Below the pieces are notes generated by a model that was not told the origin of the DNA, did no database searches, and saw only the letters and a program-made list of their open reading frames with translations. The position numbers and the translations under genes were made by a program. Positions 50,494 through 59,154 of a stretch of 64,000 nt of DNA are shown here, piece after piece. Origin of the DNA: Pseudomonas poae (GTDB taxonomy: Bacteria; Pseudomonadota; Gammaproteobacteria; Pseudomonadales; Pseudomonadaceae). Every line of letters starts with the position of its first letter. Position 1 is the first letter of the stretch. The DNA lies in NCBI RefSeq assembly GCF_001439785.1, contig NZ_JYLI01000015.1, positions 1 through 64,000 of the forward strand, in the 5' to 3' direction.

Positions 50494-51840
50494 ATGAAAA
50501 AGCAACACAACAACACTCGACTGCTCTGCCAACTGTCCGCAGCAGCAGCCCTGGTATTGTCCGCCAATGCGATGGCGGCCGATGCATTCAGTGCCGATTC
50601 CAAGTGGATGACCGGCGATTGGGGTGGCGAGCGTACCAAGCTGATCGAGCAAGGTATCGACATCAAGGCTGACTACGTGGGCGAGATGGGCTACAACGCC
50701 CACGGCGGCTTCAACGACGACAAGACCGGTCGCTACTCCGACCAGTTCGGTCTGGGCGTTGCGCTGGATCTGCAAAAGCTGTGGGGCTGGGACAACACCC
50801 AGGCCAAGATCCAGCTGACCAACCGTAATGGCCAGAACATCTCCAACGACCGCATTGGTGACCCGCGTGCCGGCACGCTGAGTTCGTCCATGGAAGTCTA
50901 CGGCCGTGGCCACATGGTGCGTCTGACCCAGTTCTGGATCCAGCACCAGATGTTCGACAACAAGCTGGACGTAAAACTCGGTTACTTCGGCGAAGGCGAA
51001 GACTTCAACACCTTCCCGTGTGACTTCCAGAACCTGTCGTTCTGCGGCTCGCAAGTGGGTAACTACGTGAGCACCTGGTACAACTGGCCAGTCAGCCAGG
51101 CGGCCATCCGTGTGAAATACAACATCACGCCTGAGCTGTATGCGCAGATCGGCGCCTACAACCAGAACCCGTCGCAGTTGGAGCACGGCAACGGCTTCAA
51201 GCTCAGCGGCAGCGGCACCAAGGGCACCGTGATTCCGGTGGAATTGGTCTGGTCGCCGAAGGTCAACAACCTGCCGGGCGAATACCGTGTGGGCTACTAC
51301 AAGAGCGCGGCCGATGCAGCCGACGTTCGTGAAGACGTGAACGGCAATGACGCGGGCACCACCGGCGCTGCCTTCCGTACCCACAGCAGCAAGAAGGGCT
51401 ACTGGTTCGTTGCGCAACAGCAACTGACTACCCACAACGGTGACGCTTCCCGTGGTCTGAACATCGCGGCCAACGCCACGTTCCACGACAAGGAAACCAA
51501 CCTGGTCGACAACTATCAGTCGATCATGCTGGTGTACAAGGGCCCATTCGATGCACGTCCTAAAGACGACATCGGCATCGGCGCTGCGCGTCTGCACGTC
51601 AACGACGACGTGCGCAAGAACGCTGAACTGGTCAACGCCTCCAACGGTTTCACTGACTACGACCAGGCAGGCTTCGCGCCACTGCGTTCTACCGAATACA
51701 ACTACGAAATCAACTACGGCTTCCACGTTACCAACTGGCTGACCGTGCGTCCCAACCTGCAATACGTCACTCACCCAGGTGGCGTGGATAAAGTCGACAA
51801 CGCGGTAGTCGCCGGCCTGAAAATTCAGTCGGTGTTCTAA
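50494..51840 (+). CDS. oprB: Carbohydrate-selective outer-membrane porin OprB
   Basis: 448 residues: signal peptide (MKKQHNNTRLLCQLSAAAALVLSANAMAAD) and a 16-strand beta-barrel ending in an aromatic-rich C-terminus (KIQSVF) as expected for assembly by the BAM complex. The family start SKWMTGDWGGERTKLIEQGIDIKADYVGEMGYN is present. OprB admits glucose and other sugars into the periplasm for GtsA. A terminator-like hairpin follows at 51878. Confidence 0.95.
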   Translation: MKKQHNNTRLLCQLSAAAALVLSANAMAADAFSADSKWMTGDWGGERTKLIEQGIDIKADYVGEMGYNAHGGFNDDKTGRYSDQFGLGVALDLQKLWGWDNTQAKIQLTNRNGQNISNDRIGDPRAGTLSSSMEVYGRGHMVRLTQFWIQHQMFDNKLDVKLGYFGEGEDFNTFPCDFQNLSFCGSQVGNYVSTWYNWPVSQAAIRVKYNITPELYAQIGAYNQNPSQLEHGNGFKLSGSGTKGTVIPVELVWSPKVNNLPGEYRVGYYKSAADAADVREDVNGNDAGTTGAAFRTHSSKKGYWFVAQQQLTTHNGDASRGLNIAANATFHDKETNLVDNYQSIMLVYKGPFDARPKDDIGIGAARLHVNDDVRKNAELVNASNGFTDYDQAGFAPLRSTEYNYEINYGFHVTNWLTVRPNLQYVTHPGGVDKVDNAVVAGLKIQSVF

Positions 51841-51877
51841 CCCTGCTGCGATAAGCTCCTCTCTCTGTGCGCATTTT

Positions 51878-51907
51878 GCGGGTAGCCATGGCTATCCGCT
51901 TTTTTTT
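51878..51907 (+). terminator. Terminator of the gts-oprB operon
   Basis: GCGGGTAGC-CATG-GCTATCCGC pairs with one G-T wobble and is followed by eight T. The mutarotase gene starts 33 bp further, so it may have its own promoter or depend on readthrough. Confidence 0.9.
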
Positions 51908-51939
51908 GGGTTGCACTGTGAAATTCAGGACCGTGGCAC

Positions 51940-52785
51940 ATGCATGAGCATCCGCTGCAACGCTTTTTCAAATCCCTGCGCGAACGTCCGGTGTTCGCCT
52001 GGGAGCGCTTTCAGATGCGCGATGTATTGGTGATCGACCATCCGCTGTGCCAGGCAGTGTTCAGTCGTCAGGGCGCGCAATTGCTGCATTTTCAACCCGC
52101 CGGGCAAAAGCCCTGGCTGTGGTGCGCGGCCAAGTGGCCGCAGGTCGGCGCCATTCGTGGCGGCGTGCCGGTGTGTTGGCCGTGGTATGGCCGGCATCCG
52201 AGTGAAAACGCGTGGCCGTCCCATGGCTGGGCGCGGCTGATCGACTGGAAACTGCTCGAGAGCAGCAGCGCCGAAGATGGCGTGCGCCTGCACTGGCAAT
52301 TACAGCTGTGCGACTGGCAGGTGGACCTGCACGCCCATCTGGGCGATACCCTGGAACTGCGCCTGAGCACCGAGCATCAGGACGAGTTGCCGTGCCAGTT
52401 GAGCCATGCGTTGCACGCTTACTGGCGTATTGGTCACGTTGATGAGGTAGCGCTGTCTGGGCTCGATGGCGCGCAAGGCTATGACCAGCTCAATCGTCAG
52501 GTTTGCCAGCAGGAAGGTGAGCTGCGGGTGGACGGCGGCTGTCAGCGGGTGTTCCAGCACGAAGGTGAATTGCAGCTCAAAGACCACGCCTGGCAACGCG
52601 AGTTGTGCATCGACACGGGCGAGAGCGCCGATACGGTGGTGTGGCACCCGGGCAGCCGGCCGCTGCTGGGCGTCAGTTTTAACGAGGCTTCCGGGTTTGT
52701 GTGTGTGGAGTCAGCGATGGCGGCGGCCTGCCTGGCGCCGGGGGAGAGGGCGCATTTGAGTTTGCAGGCTCGGGCTGGGGTTTAG
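51940..52785 (+). CDS. D-hexose-6-phosphate mutarotase (aldose 1-epimerase family)
   Basis: 281 residues resembling YeaD. Galactose-mutarotase fold; motifs HPLCQAVFSRQGAQLLHFQPAGQKPWLW and IRGGVPVCWPWYGRHP, with a catalytic-site-like LSHALHAYWRIGHV. It interconverts alpha and beta anomers of glucose-6-phosphate, which speeds feed into Zwf. Located after oprB as in other Pseudomonas glucose operons. Confidence 0.92.
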   Translation: MHEHPLQRFFKSLRERPVFAWERFQMRDVLVIDHPLCQAVFSRQGAQLLHFQPAGQKPWLWCAAKWPQVGAIRGGVPVCWPWYGRHPSENAWPSHGWARLIDWKLLESSSAEDGVRLHWQLQLCDWQVDLHAHLGDTLELRLSTEHQDELPCQLSHALHAYWRIGHVDEVALSGLDGAQGYDQLNRQVCQQEGELRVDGGCQRVFQHEGELQLKDHAWQRELCIDTGESADTVVWHPGSRPLLGVSFNEASGFVCVESAMAAACLAPGERAHLSLQARAGV

Positions 52786-52798
52786 CGTTGTTTCTTAT

Positions 52799-52876
52799 GG
52801 CGCCATCGCAGGCAAGCCAGCTCCCACAGTTGGAATGCATCTCCCTTGTGGGAGCTGGCTTGCCTGCGATGACGCC
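52799..52876. repeat. REPIN-like pair between mutarotase gene and hexR
   Basis: CGCAGGCAAGCCAGCTCCCACA and its inverted partner TGTGGGAGCTGGCTTGCCTGCG are exact complements, joined by an 18-bp spacer. REP orientation is opposite to the copies at 22543 and 62528 (CCCACA ends face inwards). It lies between convergent genes. Confidence 0.9.
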
Positions 52877-52900
52877 GGTACTGCCGGTAGAGATCTCTGC

Positions 52901-53770
52901 TTAGTTGAACTCATCCCCCACCGGATACCGGCTGTCATTCAAACTCTCTTTGATCTTGCGCAGATGCGGCTGAAAATCCACCCCGCGCCGTAATGTCATG
53001 CCGGTCGCCAGTACATCCAGCACCGTCAACTGGATGATCCGCGACGTCATCGGCATGTAGATGTCCGTGTCTTCCGGCAACGGGATGTTCAGGCTCACCG
53101 TGCTGGCCTTGGCCAGCGGCGAGTTCTCGGCGGTCACTCCCAGCACCGAGGCGCCGTTTCCGCGAGCGATACGCGCCACTTCCACCAGCTCACGGGTACG
53201 CCCGGTGTAGGAAATAATCACGAACAGCTCGCCCGTGTGCGCCACCGACGCGATCATGCGCTGCATCAGCACGTCGGCGTGGGCGGTGACCGACAGATTG
53301 AAACGGAAAAACTTGTGCAGGGCGTCCATGGCCACTGGTGCCGAAGCGCCCAGGCCAAAGAAGTGAATCTGCCGCGCCTGAATCAGCAAATCCACGGCCT
53401 TGCTGATCAGAGCCGGGTCAAGGGCCTGACAGGCGCTGTCCAGCGACGCAATGGCGCTGCCAAAAATCTTCTGCGTGTAGGCCTCCGGGTTATCATCGGC
53501 TTCCACCGCGCGGCTGACATAGGCCGCGCCGCTCGCCAGGCTTTGCGCCAGCTGCAATTTAAGTTCAGGGTAACCACTGACGCCGAACGAACGGCAGAAG
53601 CGGTTGACCGTCGGTTCACTGACCGAGGCGGCCTGGGCAAGGGCGGCGATGGAGAAGCGGGTCGCCTGCTGCGGGTTGAGCAGGATGACCTCGGCGACTT
53701 TTTTCTCGGCCTTGTTCAATTCTTCGAGGCGGTTCCGGATCTGTTCCAGAAGATTTCGCACGCGGTCCAT
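52901..53770 (-). CDS. hexR: RpiR-family repressor HexR
   Basis: 289 residues: an N-terminal HTH_6 domain (FSIAALAQAASVSEPTVNRFCRSFG) and a C-terminal SIS sugar-phosphate domain (IHFFGLGASAPVAMDALHKFFRFN, FVIISYTGRTRELVEVARIARGNGA). HexR represses zwf, edd and gap genes and is released by 2-keto-3-deoxy-6-phosphogluconate, the product of Edd. It is divergent from zwf, with a matching palindrome in the intergenic region. Confidence 0.97.
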   Translation of the reverse strand: MDRVRNLLEQIRNRLEELNKAEKKVAEVILLNPQQATRFSIAALAQAASVSEPTVNRFCRSFGVSGYPELKLQLAQSLASGAAYVSRAVEADDNPEAYTQKIFGSAIASLDSACQALDPALISKAVDLLIQARQIHFFGLGASAPVAMDALHKFFRFNLSVTAHADVLMQRMIASVAHTGELFVIISYTGRTRELVEVARIARGNGASVLGVTAENSPLAKASTVSLNIPLPEDTDIYMPMTSRIIQLTVLDVLATGMTLRRGVDFQPHLRKIKESLNDSRYPVGDEFN

Positions 53771-53900
53771 TCAGTCTTTCCTTCGGGCGACGATGCAAAT
53801 AAAAAAGCGGTAACCAATCGATGAGTGGCTTTTCGCGGTGGCCTATCCTACTGAGGGTAGCTGAACACCACCACTCGGAATGCGTAATTCGGGAAAATGT

Positions 53901-53916
53901 TGTGGTTATTACTACA
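53901..53916 (+). promoter_or_regulatory. HexR operator upstream of zwf
   Basis: TGTGGT-TATT-ACTACA is a palindrome with one mismatch, of the TGTAGT-N4-ACTACA type described for Pseudomonas HexR. It lies 65 bp before the zwf ATG and about 130 bp from hexR. Confidence 0.8.
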
Positions 53917-53968
53917 TTTTTCCTTGAGTGATACCTTGAAAAAAGGTATTTGTAGCTTAACTTGATAA

Positions 53969-53977
53969 AAGAACAAA
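53969..53977 (+). promoter_or_regulatory. Hfq/Crc-type A-rich tract in the zwf leader
   Basis: AAGAACAAA reads as (AAN)3, ending 4 bp before the zwf start codon. No strong Shine-Dalgarno is evident nearby, so the tract may overlap the ribosome contact region. Confidence 0.45.
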
Positions 53978-53981
53978 CATC

Positions 53982-55448
53982 ATGCCTTCGATAACCGTAG
54001 AACCCTGCACCTTTGCCCTGTTTGGCGCCTTGGGTGATCTGGCGCTTCGCAAGTTATTTCCTGCCCTCTATCACCTCGACGGCGCCGATCTGCTGCACGA
54101 CGACACGCGCATCCTGGCCCTGGCCCGTGAGGCCGGTTCCGAGCAGCAGCATCTGGCCCATATCGAAACAGAATTGCGCAAGTACGTCGGCAAGGCGCTG
54201 GATGAGAACGTGGCCCAGCGTTTCCTGGCGCGCCTGACCTACCTGCATGTCGACTTCATGAAGGCCGACGACTACGTGGCCCTGGCCGAAAAGGTCGGCA
54301 GCGAGCAACGCCTGATCGCCTACTTCGCCACCCCGGCGGCGGTGTATGGCGCGATCTGCGAGAACCTGTCCAGGGTCGGCCTGGCGGACAACACCCGCGT
54401 GGTCCTGGAAAAACCCATCGGTTCGGACCTGGAATCCTCGCGCAAGGTCAACGATGCCGTGGCGCAGTTCTTTCCGGAGAACCGCACCTACCGCATCGAC
54501 CACTACCTGGGCAAAGAGACCGTCCAGAACCTGATCGCGCTGCGGTTCGCCAACAGCCTGTTTGAAACCCAGTGGAACCAGAACTACATCTCCCACGTGG
54601 AAATCACCGTGGCCGAGCAGGTCGGTATCGAGGGGCGCTGGGGCTATTTCGACAAGGCCGGCCAACTGCGCGACATGATCCAGAACCACCTGCTGCAGCT
54701 GCTGTGCCTGATCGCCATGGACCCGCCGGCCGACCTGTCCGCCGACAGCATCCGCGACGAGAAGGTCAAGGTGCTCAAGGCCCTGGCGCCGATCAGCCCG
54801 GAAGGCCTGACCACTCAGGTGGTGCGCGGCCAATACATCGCCGGCTACAGCGCCGGCAAGCCAGTACCGGGTTACCTGGAAGAAGAGAACTCCAACACCC
54901 AGAGTGACACCGAAACCTTCGTCGCCCTGCGTGCCGATATCCGTAACTGGCGTTGGGCCGGGGTGCCGTTCTACCTGCGCACTGGCAAGCGCATGCCGCA
55001 AAAGCTGTCGCAGATCGTCATCCACTTCAAGGAGCCGTCCCACTACATCTTCGCCCCCGAGCAGCGCCTGCAGATCAGCAACAAGTTGATCATCCGCCTG
55101 CAGCCGGACGAGGGCATTTCCTTGCGCGTGATGACCAAGGAGCAGGGCCTGGACAAGGGCATGCAACTGCGCAGCGGCCCGCTGCAGCTGAATTTTTCCG
55201 ACACCTACCGCAGCGCACGGATTCCCGATGCCTACGAGCGGTTGCTGCTGGAAGTGATGAACGGCAATCAGAACCTGTTTGTCCGTAAAGATGAAATCGA
55301 AGCCGCGTGGACGTGGTGTGACCAGTTGATCGCCGGGTGGAAAAAATCCGGTGATGCGCCCAAGCCGTACGCGGCGGGTTCCTGGGGGCCGATGAGCTCG
55401 ATTGCACTGATCACGCGGGATGGGAGGTCGTGGTATGGCGATATCTGA
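53982..55448 (+). CDS. zwf: Glucose-6-phosphate 1-dehydrogenase
   Basis: 488 residues. N-terminal coenzyme motif FALFGALGDLALRKLFPALY and active-site motif RIDHYLGKETVQNL are present, as is FVALRADIRNWRWAGVPFYLRTGKRM. It oxidises glucose-6-phosphate to 6-phosphogluconolactone, making NAD(P)H, and starts the Entner-Doudoroff route. Its 3' end overlaps pgl by 14 bp. Confidence 0.98.
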   Translation: MPSITVEPCTFALFGALGDLALRKLFPALYHLDGADLLHDDTRILALAREAGSEQQHLAHIETELRKYVGKALDENVAQRFLARLTYLHVDFMKADDYVALAEKVGSEQRLIAYFATPAAVYGAICENLSRVGLADNTRVVLEKPIGSDLESSRKVNDAVAQFFPENRTYRIDHYLGKETVQNLIALRFANSLFETQWNQNYISHVEITVAEQVGIEGRWGYFDKAGQLRDMIQNHLLQLLCLIAMDPPADLSADSIRDEKVKVLKALAPISPEGLTTQVVRGQYIAGYSAGKPVPGYLEEENSNTQSDTETFVALRADIRNWRWAGVPFYLRTGKRMPQKLSQIVIHFKEPSHYIFAPEQRLQISNKLIIRLQPDEGISLRVMTKEQGLDKGMQLRSGPLQLNFSDTYRSARIPDAYERLLLEVMNGNQNLFVRKDEIEAAWTWCDQLIAGWKKSGDAPKPYAAGSWGPMSSIALITRDGRSWYGDI

Positions 55449-56148
55449 ATTGAAACTGCCTCAGGGCGTAACGGCCCATGAGTACCGCACGCCGGCGCTG
55501 CTGGCGGACGGCCTGGCCAATGACGTGGCCGAACAACTGCGCACGGCCATCAGTGCCCGTGGCGAGGCCACCCTGGTGGTGTCCGGTGGCCGCAGCCCGG
55601 TGGCGTTTTTCCAGCAGTTGGCCAAGCAGGGGCTGGACTGGTCCAGGGTTACCATCACCCTGGCGGACGAACGCTGGGTGCCGGTGGAGCATGCCGACAG
55701 TAACGCCGGCCTGCTCAAGCAGCACCTGTTGCAGGGCCCGGCCGCCAAGGCCAAGTTTCTGAGCCTCTACAGCGCTGCGGCCAATCTTGAAGACGCTGCC
55801 GAGCAGGCCGACCGTCTGTTGGGCGAATTGCCCGGCATTGATGTGCTGGTGCTCGGCATGGGCGATGACGGTCACACCGCCTCGCTGTTCCCCGACAGTC
55901 CGAACCTGCACGACGCGCTGGCGCCGGACGGTACCCGCCGTTGCTGGCCAATGCTGGCGCCGACCGTGCCCCATCAGCGCCTGACCATGAGTCGCGCGCT
56001 GCTTGCCACGGCGAACTACACCGTGCTGTCGATTTCCGGCAGCTCCAAATTGACCACCTTGAGCGCCGCGCTGGCCAGTGACGACGTTGCTGCCATGCCG
56101 ATTCGCGCGTTTTTGCAACCTACATTAGAGATTTACTGGTGCCCATGA
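55435..56148 (+). CDS. pgl: 6-phosphogluconolactonase
   Basis: 237 residues of the DevB/SOL type: ATLVVSGGRSPVAFFQQLAKQGLDWSRVTITLADERWVP and VLGMGDDGHTASLFPDSPNL, the latter bearing the catalytic region. It hydrolyses the lactone made by Zwf. The ATG at 55435 lies inside the zwf end, so translation is coupled. Confidence 0.97.
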   Translation: MAISELKLPQGVTAHEYRTPALLADGLANDVAEQLRTAISARGEATLVVSGGRSPVAFFQQLAKQGLDWSRVTITLADERWVPVEHADSNAGLLKQHLLQGPAAKAKFLSLYSAAANLEDAAEQADRLLGELPGIDVLVLGMGDDGHTASLFPDSPNLHDALAPDGTRRCWPMLAPTVPHQRLTMSRALLATANYTVLSISGSSKLTTLSAALASDDVAAMPIRAFLQPTLEIYWCP

Positions 56149-56165
56149 GCCAAGGATCAGCCGCT

Positions 56166-56831
56166 ATGAAAAGCCCTCAACCGACCGTTTCCATGGCGGA
56201 CAAAGTTGCCCTGATCGACAGCCTCTGCGCCAAGGCGCGGATCCTGCCGGTGATCACCATCGCCCGCGAGCAGGACATCCTGCCGCTGGCCGATGCCTTG
56301 GCAGCCGGTGGTTTGACCGCACTGGAAGTGACCCTGCGTTCCGAGTTCGGCCTCAAGGCCATTCAGGTGCTGCGCGAGCAACGTCCTGAACTGTGCACCG
56401 GTGCTGGCACTGTGCTCGACCGTCAGATGCTCGACGCGGCCGAAGTGGCCGGTTCGCAATTCATCGTCACCCCCGGCATCACCCGTGATCTGCTGGAAGC
56501 CTCGGTGCACAGTCCGATCCCGCTGCTGCCAGGCATCAGCAATGCGTCCGGCATCATGGAAGGCTATGCCCTGGGTTATCGCCGCTTCAAGCTGTTCCCC
56601 GCCGAAGTCAGCGGCGGTGTGGCGGCAATCAAGGCGCTGGGCGGCCCGTTCGGCGAAGTGAAGTTCTGCCCTACCGGCGGTGTGGGTCCGGCCAATATCA
56701 AGAGCTACATGGCGTTGAAAAACGTGATGTGCGTGGGCGGTAGCTGGATGCTTGACCCGGAGTGGATCAGGAACGGCGACTGGGCACGTATTCAGGAAGT
56801 CACCGCACAAGCGCTGGCCCTGCTGGACTGA
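56166..56831 (+). CDS. eda: KDPG aldolase
   Basis: 221 residues. Schiff-base Lys is in YRRFKLFPAEVSGG; catalytic Glu and Arg region is LEVTLRSEFGLKAI. It splits 2-keto-3-deoxy-6-phosphogluconate to pyruvate and glyceraldehyde-3-phosphate. The ATG at 56166 has AAGGA 9 nt before it; an ATG at 56145 overlapping the pgl stop as ATGA is an alternative. A terminator follows at 56875. The edd dehydratase partner is not in the window. Confidence 0.97.
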   Translation: MKSPQPTVSMADKVALIDSLCAKARILPVITIAREQDILPLADALAAGGLTALEVTLRSEFGLKAIQVLREQRPELCTGAGTVLDRQMLDAAEVAGSQFIVTPGITRDLLEASVHSPIPLLPGISNASGIMEGYALGYRRFKLFPAEVSGGVAAIKALGGPFGEVKFCPTGGVGPANIKSYMALKNVMCVGGSWMLDPEWIRNGDWARIQEVTAQALALLD

Positions 56832-56874
56832 TCGGATGTAAAGAATCGTTGTTGCTGTGCTTAACGGCATTTTT

Positions 56875-56907
56875 GCGGCGCACTTGGTCGGTGTGCCGCT
56901 TTTTTTT
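56875..56907 (+). terminator. Terminator of the zwf-pgl-eda operon
   Basis: GCGGCGCAC and GTGTGCCGC pair with one G-T wobble around TTGGTCG and are followed by seven to eight T. Confidence 0.92.
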
Positions 56908-56956
56908 GCCTGTAAAAAACCTCAAGGTCACACATGCCTGATGTGCAAGAGGGCTA

Positions 56957-56987
56957 GTGTGGGAGGGGGCTTGCTCCCTCCCACATT
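56957..56987. repeat. Single REP palindrome after the aminotransferase gene
   Basis: GTGTGGGAGGGGGCTTGCTC with its complementary half CTCCCTCCCACA touches the stop codon of the minus-strand gene at 56988. It may serve as its 3' mRNA hairpin. Confidence 0.85.
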
Positions 56988-58163
56988 TCAGTCCGTGGCT
57001 AGTTGAGTGATCGCGTTGATCAGGACAGTGATGTCTTCAGCGCAGGTCACCACCCCCGGCGTCACCCGAATACACGTGCCAAACGCCGTACCTACGCGGG
57101 TCGTGGTAAACAGGCCGTGCTCCTTGAGCAGACGCTCCACCATCACCTGTTGATCTCGCCCGATAAACTTGAACGCGGTGATACCGCAATACAGACGCGG
57201 ATCGTCCGGCGTGAGCACCTCGATTCCGGGCAGCGACCGCACCTGACTCACCCACATGTCCCTCAGGTAATTGACCCGCGCACCTTTGGCCGCCGCGCCA
57301 CCCAGCCCGTGATGTTCTTCCAGCACCAGCGGCAGGGTCATCAGCGCAGGAAAGTTGGGTGTGCTGTAGGGCGTGCGTGCACGCACGTCAGTGGCGGGGT
57401 AGTGACACTCGCCCATGTCCGGGTCGATATCGGCCAGGCGCTCGGGGGCGATATAGAGGAAGCCCAGGGTCAGTGGCGCGCCGATCCACTTGTGCAGGTT
57501 GAAGCCGGCAAAGCTGATGCCCAGTTCGGCGAGGTTGAAGTCGATCTGGCCCAGTGCGTGGGCACCGTCCAGGATTACATCCACGCCGTGCGCCTGCGCG
57601 GCCCTGGCGATGGTTTCGACGGGCATCACCAGGCCGGTACGGTGGGTGACATGGGTCAACGCCATGAGCTTTACGCGCGGATACTGCACAAATGCCTCGC
57701 CATAGGTGTGCACCAAACTGTCGAAACTGGCCGGATGAAAGTGGGTGATTTCGATCACCTCCACGCCCCGGTAGCCCGCCAGCCAGCGCATCGCACCCTT
57801 GACCGTGTCGTATTCAAGGTCGCTGATCAGCACCTGATCGCCCGGTTGCAGGCGGTTGTAATTGCGGATCAGAGATTGCAGCGCTTCGGTGGCGTTGCGG
57901 GTAAACGCTATCGCCTGCGGGTCGGCGTTGATCGAGTCGGCCAATTGGCGGCGGATGGCGTCGTTGTCACCGCGCTCGAAGCGTTGGCGCACATGCAGCG
58001 AGTTGCTGCGGTTGATGAACGCCACATGCTCCAGATACTGCGCCTGCACTGCGCGGCTCATGCGCCCGAAGTAGCCGTTCTCCAGATTGATGGGGCCGGG
58101 CTCCTGCTCATAGCGCTGAGCGATGCTGTGCCAGTAGTGTTCGTTGTTTGCATTCCCTGGCAT
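56988..58163 (-). CDS. Class V aminotransferase family protein (isopenicillin-N-epimerase-like)
   Basis: 391 residues with PLP-enzyme motifs: FTRNATEALQSLIRNY, ILDGAHALGQIDFNLAELG and the PLP-Lys region FAGFNLHKWIGAP. It resembles the isopenicillin-N epimerase/cysteine desulfurase branch but the reaction is not known for these Pseudomonas proteins. It is followed on the same strand, 10 bp upstream of its start, by the DUF3820 gene. Confidence 0.88.
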   Translation of the reverse strand: MPGNANNEHYWHSIAQRYEQEPGPINLENGYFGRMSRAVQAQYLEHVAFINRSNSLHVRQRFERGDNDAIRRQLADSINADPQAIAFTRNATEALQSLIRNYNRLQPGDQVLISDLEYDTVKGAMRWLAGYRGVEVIEITHFHPASFDSLVHTYGEAFVQYPRVKLMALTHVTHRTGLVMPVETIARAAQAHGVDVILDGAHALGQIDFNLAELGISFAGFNLHKWIGAPLTLGFLYIAPERLADIDPDMGECHYPATDVRARTPYSTPNFPALMTLPLVLEEHHGLGGAAAKGARVNYLRDMWVSQVRSLPGIEVLTPDDPRLYCGITAFKFIGRDQQVMVERLLKEHGLFTTTRVGTAFGTCIRVTPGVVTCAEDITVLINAITQLATD

Positions 58164-58173
58164 GGCGAAACTC

Positions 58174-58410
58174 CTAATGGCGAGGGGCGGGTTTGCCGTG
58201 TTTGGCGCGTAGCGGTTCCAGCAGGTCGGCCAGGCCGTTGCTGTCGATTTCCTGCATCAATGCCAGCAGGCCGCCCAGCTCGCCATGGGGGAAGCCTTCG
58301 CGGGCGAACCAGTTGAGATAGGGGCCAGGGAGGTCGGCGATGATCCGGCCCTTGTATTTGCCGAAGGGCATTTGACGGGTGATCAGCAGTTCGAGTTTTT
58401 CCGGGTTCAT
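58174..58410 (-). CDS. DUF3820-family protein
   Basis: 78 residues starting MNPEKLELLITRQMPFGKYKGRIIADLPGPYLNWFAREGFPHGELG, the family core (FGKYKG..I.DLP..YL.W). The family is annotated as a putative quorum-sensing-regulated virulence factor, with little experimental basis. Start 58410 is preferred over a 15-codon extension lacking family similarity. It precedes the aminotransferase with a 10-bp gap. Confidence 0.88.
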   Translation of the reverse strand: MNPEKLELLITRQMPFGKYKGRIIADLPGPYLNWFAREGFPHGELGGLLALMQEIDSNGLADLLEPLRAKHGKPAPRH

Positions 58411-58559
58411 GGCGATCTTGGACGGTCCAGACAATGACAGTGAAAATACAGGCATTCTGCATGAAGGCCAAAGGACAGATCATGCAAATAACATAGACAC
58501 AGATGGTTCAATAATTCATAACGCCTTGATTTTAAAGTGAAATATATTTTTCAAAAAGC

Positions 58560-58575
58560 TGGCACGGACACTGCA
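58560..58575 (+). promoter_or_regulatory. Sigma-54 promoter upstream of the DUF2383 gene
   Basis: TGGCACGGACACTGCA has the -24 element TGGCACG and the -12 GC exactly 10 nt after GG. Transcription would begin near 58586, some 33 bp before the gene. No activator site could be assigned. Confidence 0.7.
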
Positions 58576-58618
58576 ATTACCCTTGCATCCTTTTAAACCT
58601 GCCATAAGGAATTGAAAA

Positions 58619-59086
58619 ATGACTGACATCAATAAAGAATCCATCTCCGTACTGAACGACCTGATCGAGACCAGCATTGACGGTCAGAAAGGTTTTAAAG
58701 AGTGCGCTGAAGACATCAAGCACCCGGAGCTGAAGGCGCTGTTCGCCAAGCGTTCCGCTGATTGCGCCACCTCTGCCGCAGAGCTGAAAACCGCCGTACG
58801 TGCTCTGGGCGGTGATCCGGAAGATTCCGGCAGCGTCGCTGGCGCTCTGCACCGTGGCTGGGTCGACGTGAAGTCGATGGTCACTGGTAAAGACGAAGAA
58901 GCGGTACTGAACGAAGCCGAGCGCGGTGAAGACCACGCCCTGAAGGCCTACCGCGAAGCGATCGAGAAGATCAACAAGCACAACCTGCTGGGCATTCGTG
59001 ACCTGGTTGAGCGTCAGTACCACGGCGTGCAACGCAACCACGACCAGGTGAAAGCCCTGCGTAACCAGGCTCGCGCCCAGTCGTAA
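58619..59086 (+). CDS. DUF2383 (PA2169-type) four-helix-bundle protein
   Basis: 155 residues, helical, with conserved charged positions (LNDLIETSIDGQKGFKECAEDI, FAKRSADCATSAAELKTAVRALGGDPEDSGSVAGALHRGWVDVKSMVTGKDEEAVL). The fold is ferritin-like, and relatives are induced in anaerobic or stress conditions; a role in metal or stress handling is only suspected. A strong ribosome site AAGGAATTG precedes the ATG. A hairpin terminator follows. Confidence 0.9.
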   Translation: MTDINKESISVLNDLIETSIDGQKGFKECAEDIKHPELKALFAKRSADCATSAAELKTAVRALGGDPEDSGSVAGALHRGWVDVKSMVTGKDEEAVLNEAERGEDHALKAYREAIEKINKHNLLGIRDLVERQYHGVQRNHDQVKALRNQARAQS

Positions 59087-59104
59087 GCACTGCGCTGTAA
59101 CCCG

Positions 59105-59139
59105 ATGCGGGAGGGGCTTGCCCCCTCCCGCATTTTTTT
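59105..59139 (+). terminator. Terminator of the DUF2383 gene, formed by a REP-type palindrome
   Basis: ATGCGGGAGGGG-CTTG-CCCCCTCCCGCAT followed by seven T. The GGGAGGGGCTTGCC core is the REP core found elsewhere in the window, here serving as an intrinsic terminator 18 bp after the stop codon. It also lies 16 bp past the convergent hydratase gene. Confidence 0.92.
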
Positions 59140-59154
59140 GCGTTGGATTTGCAC

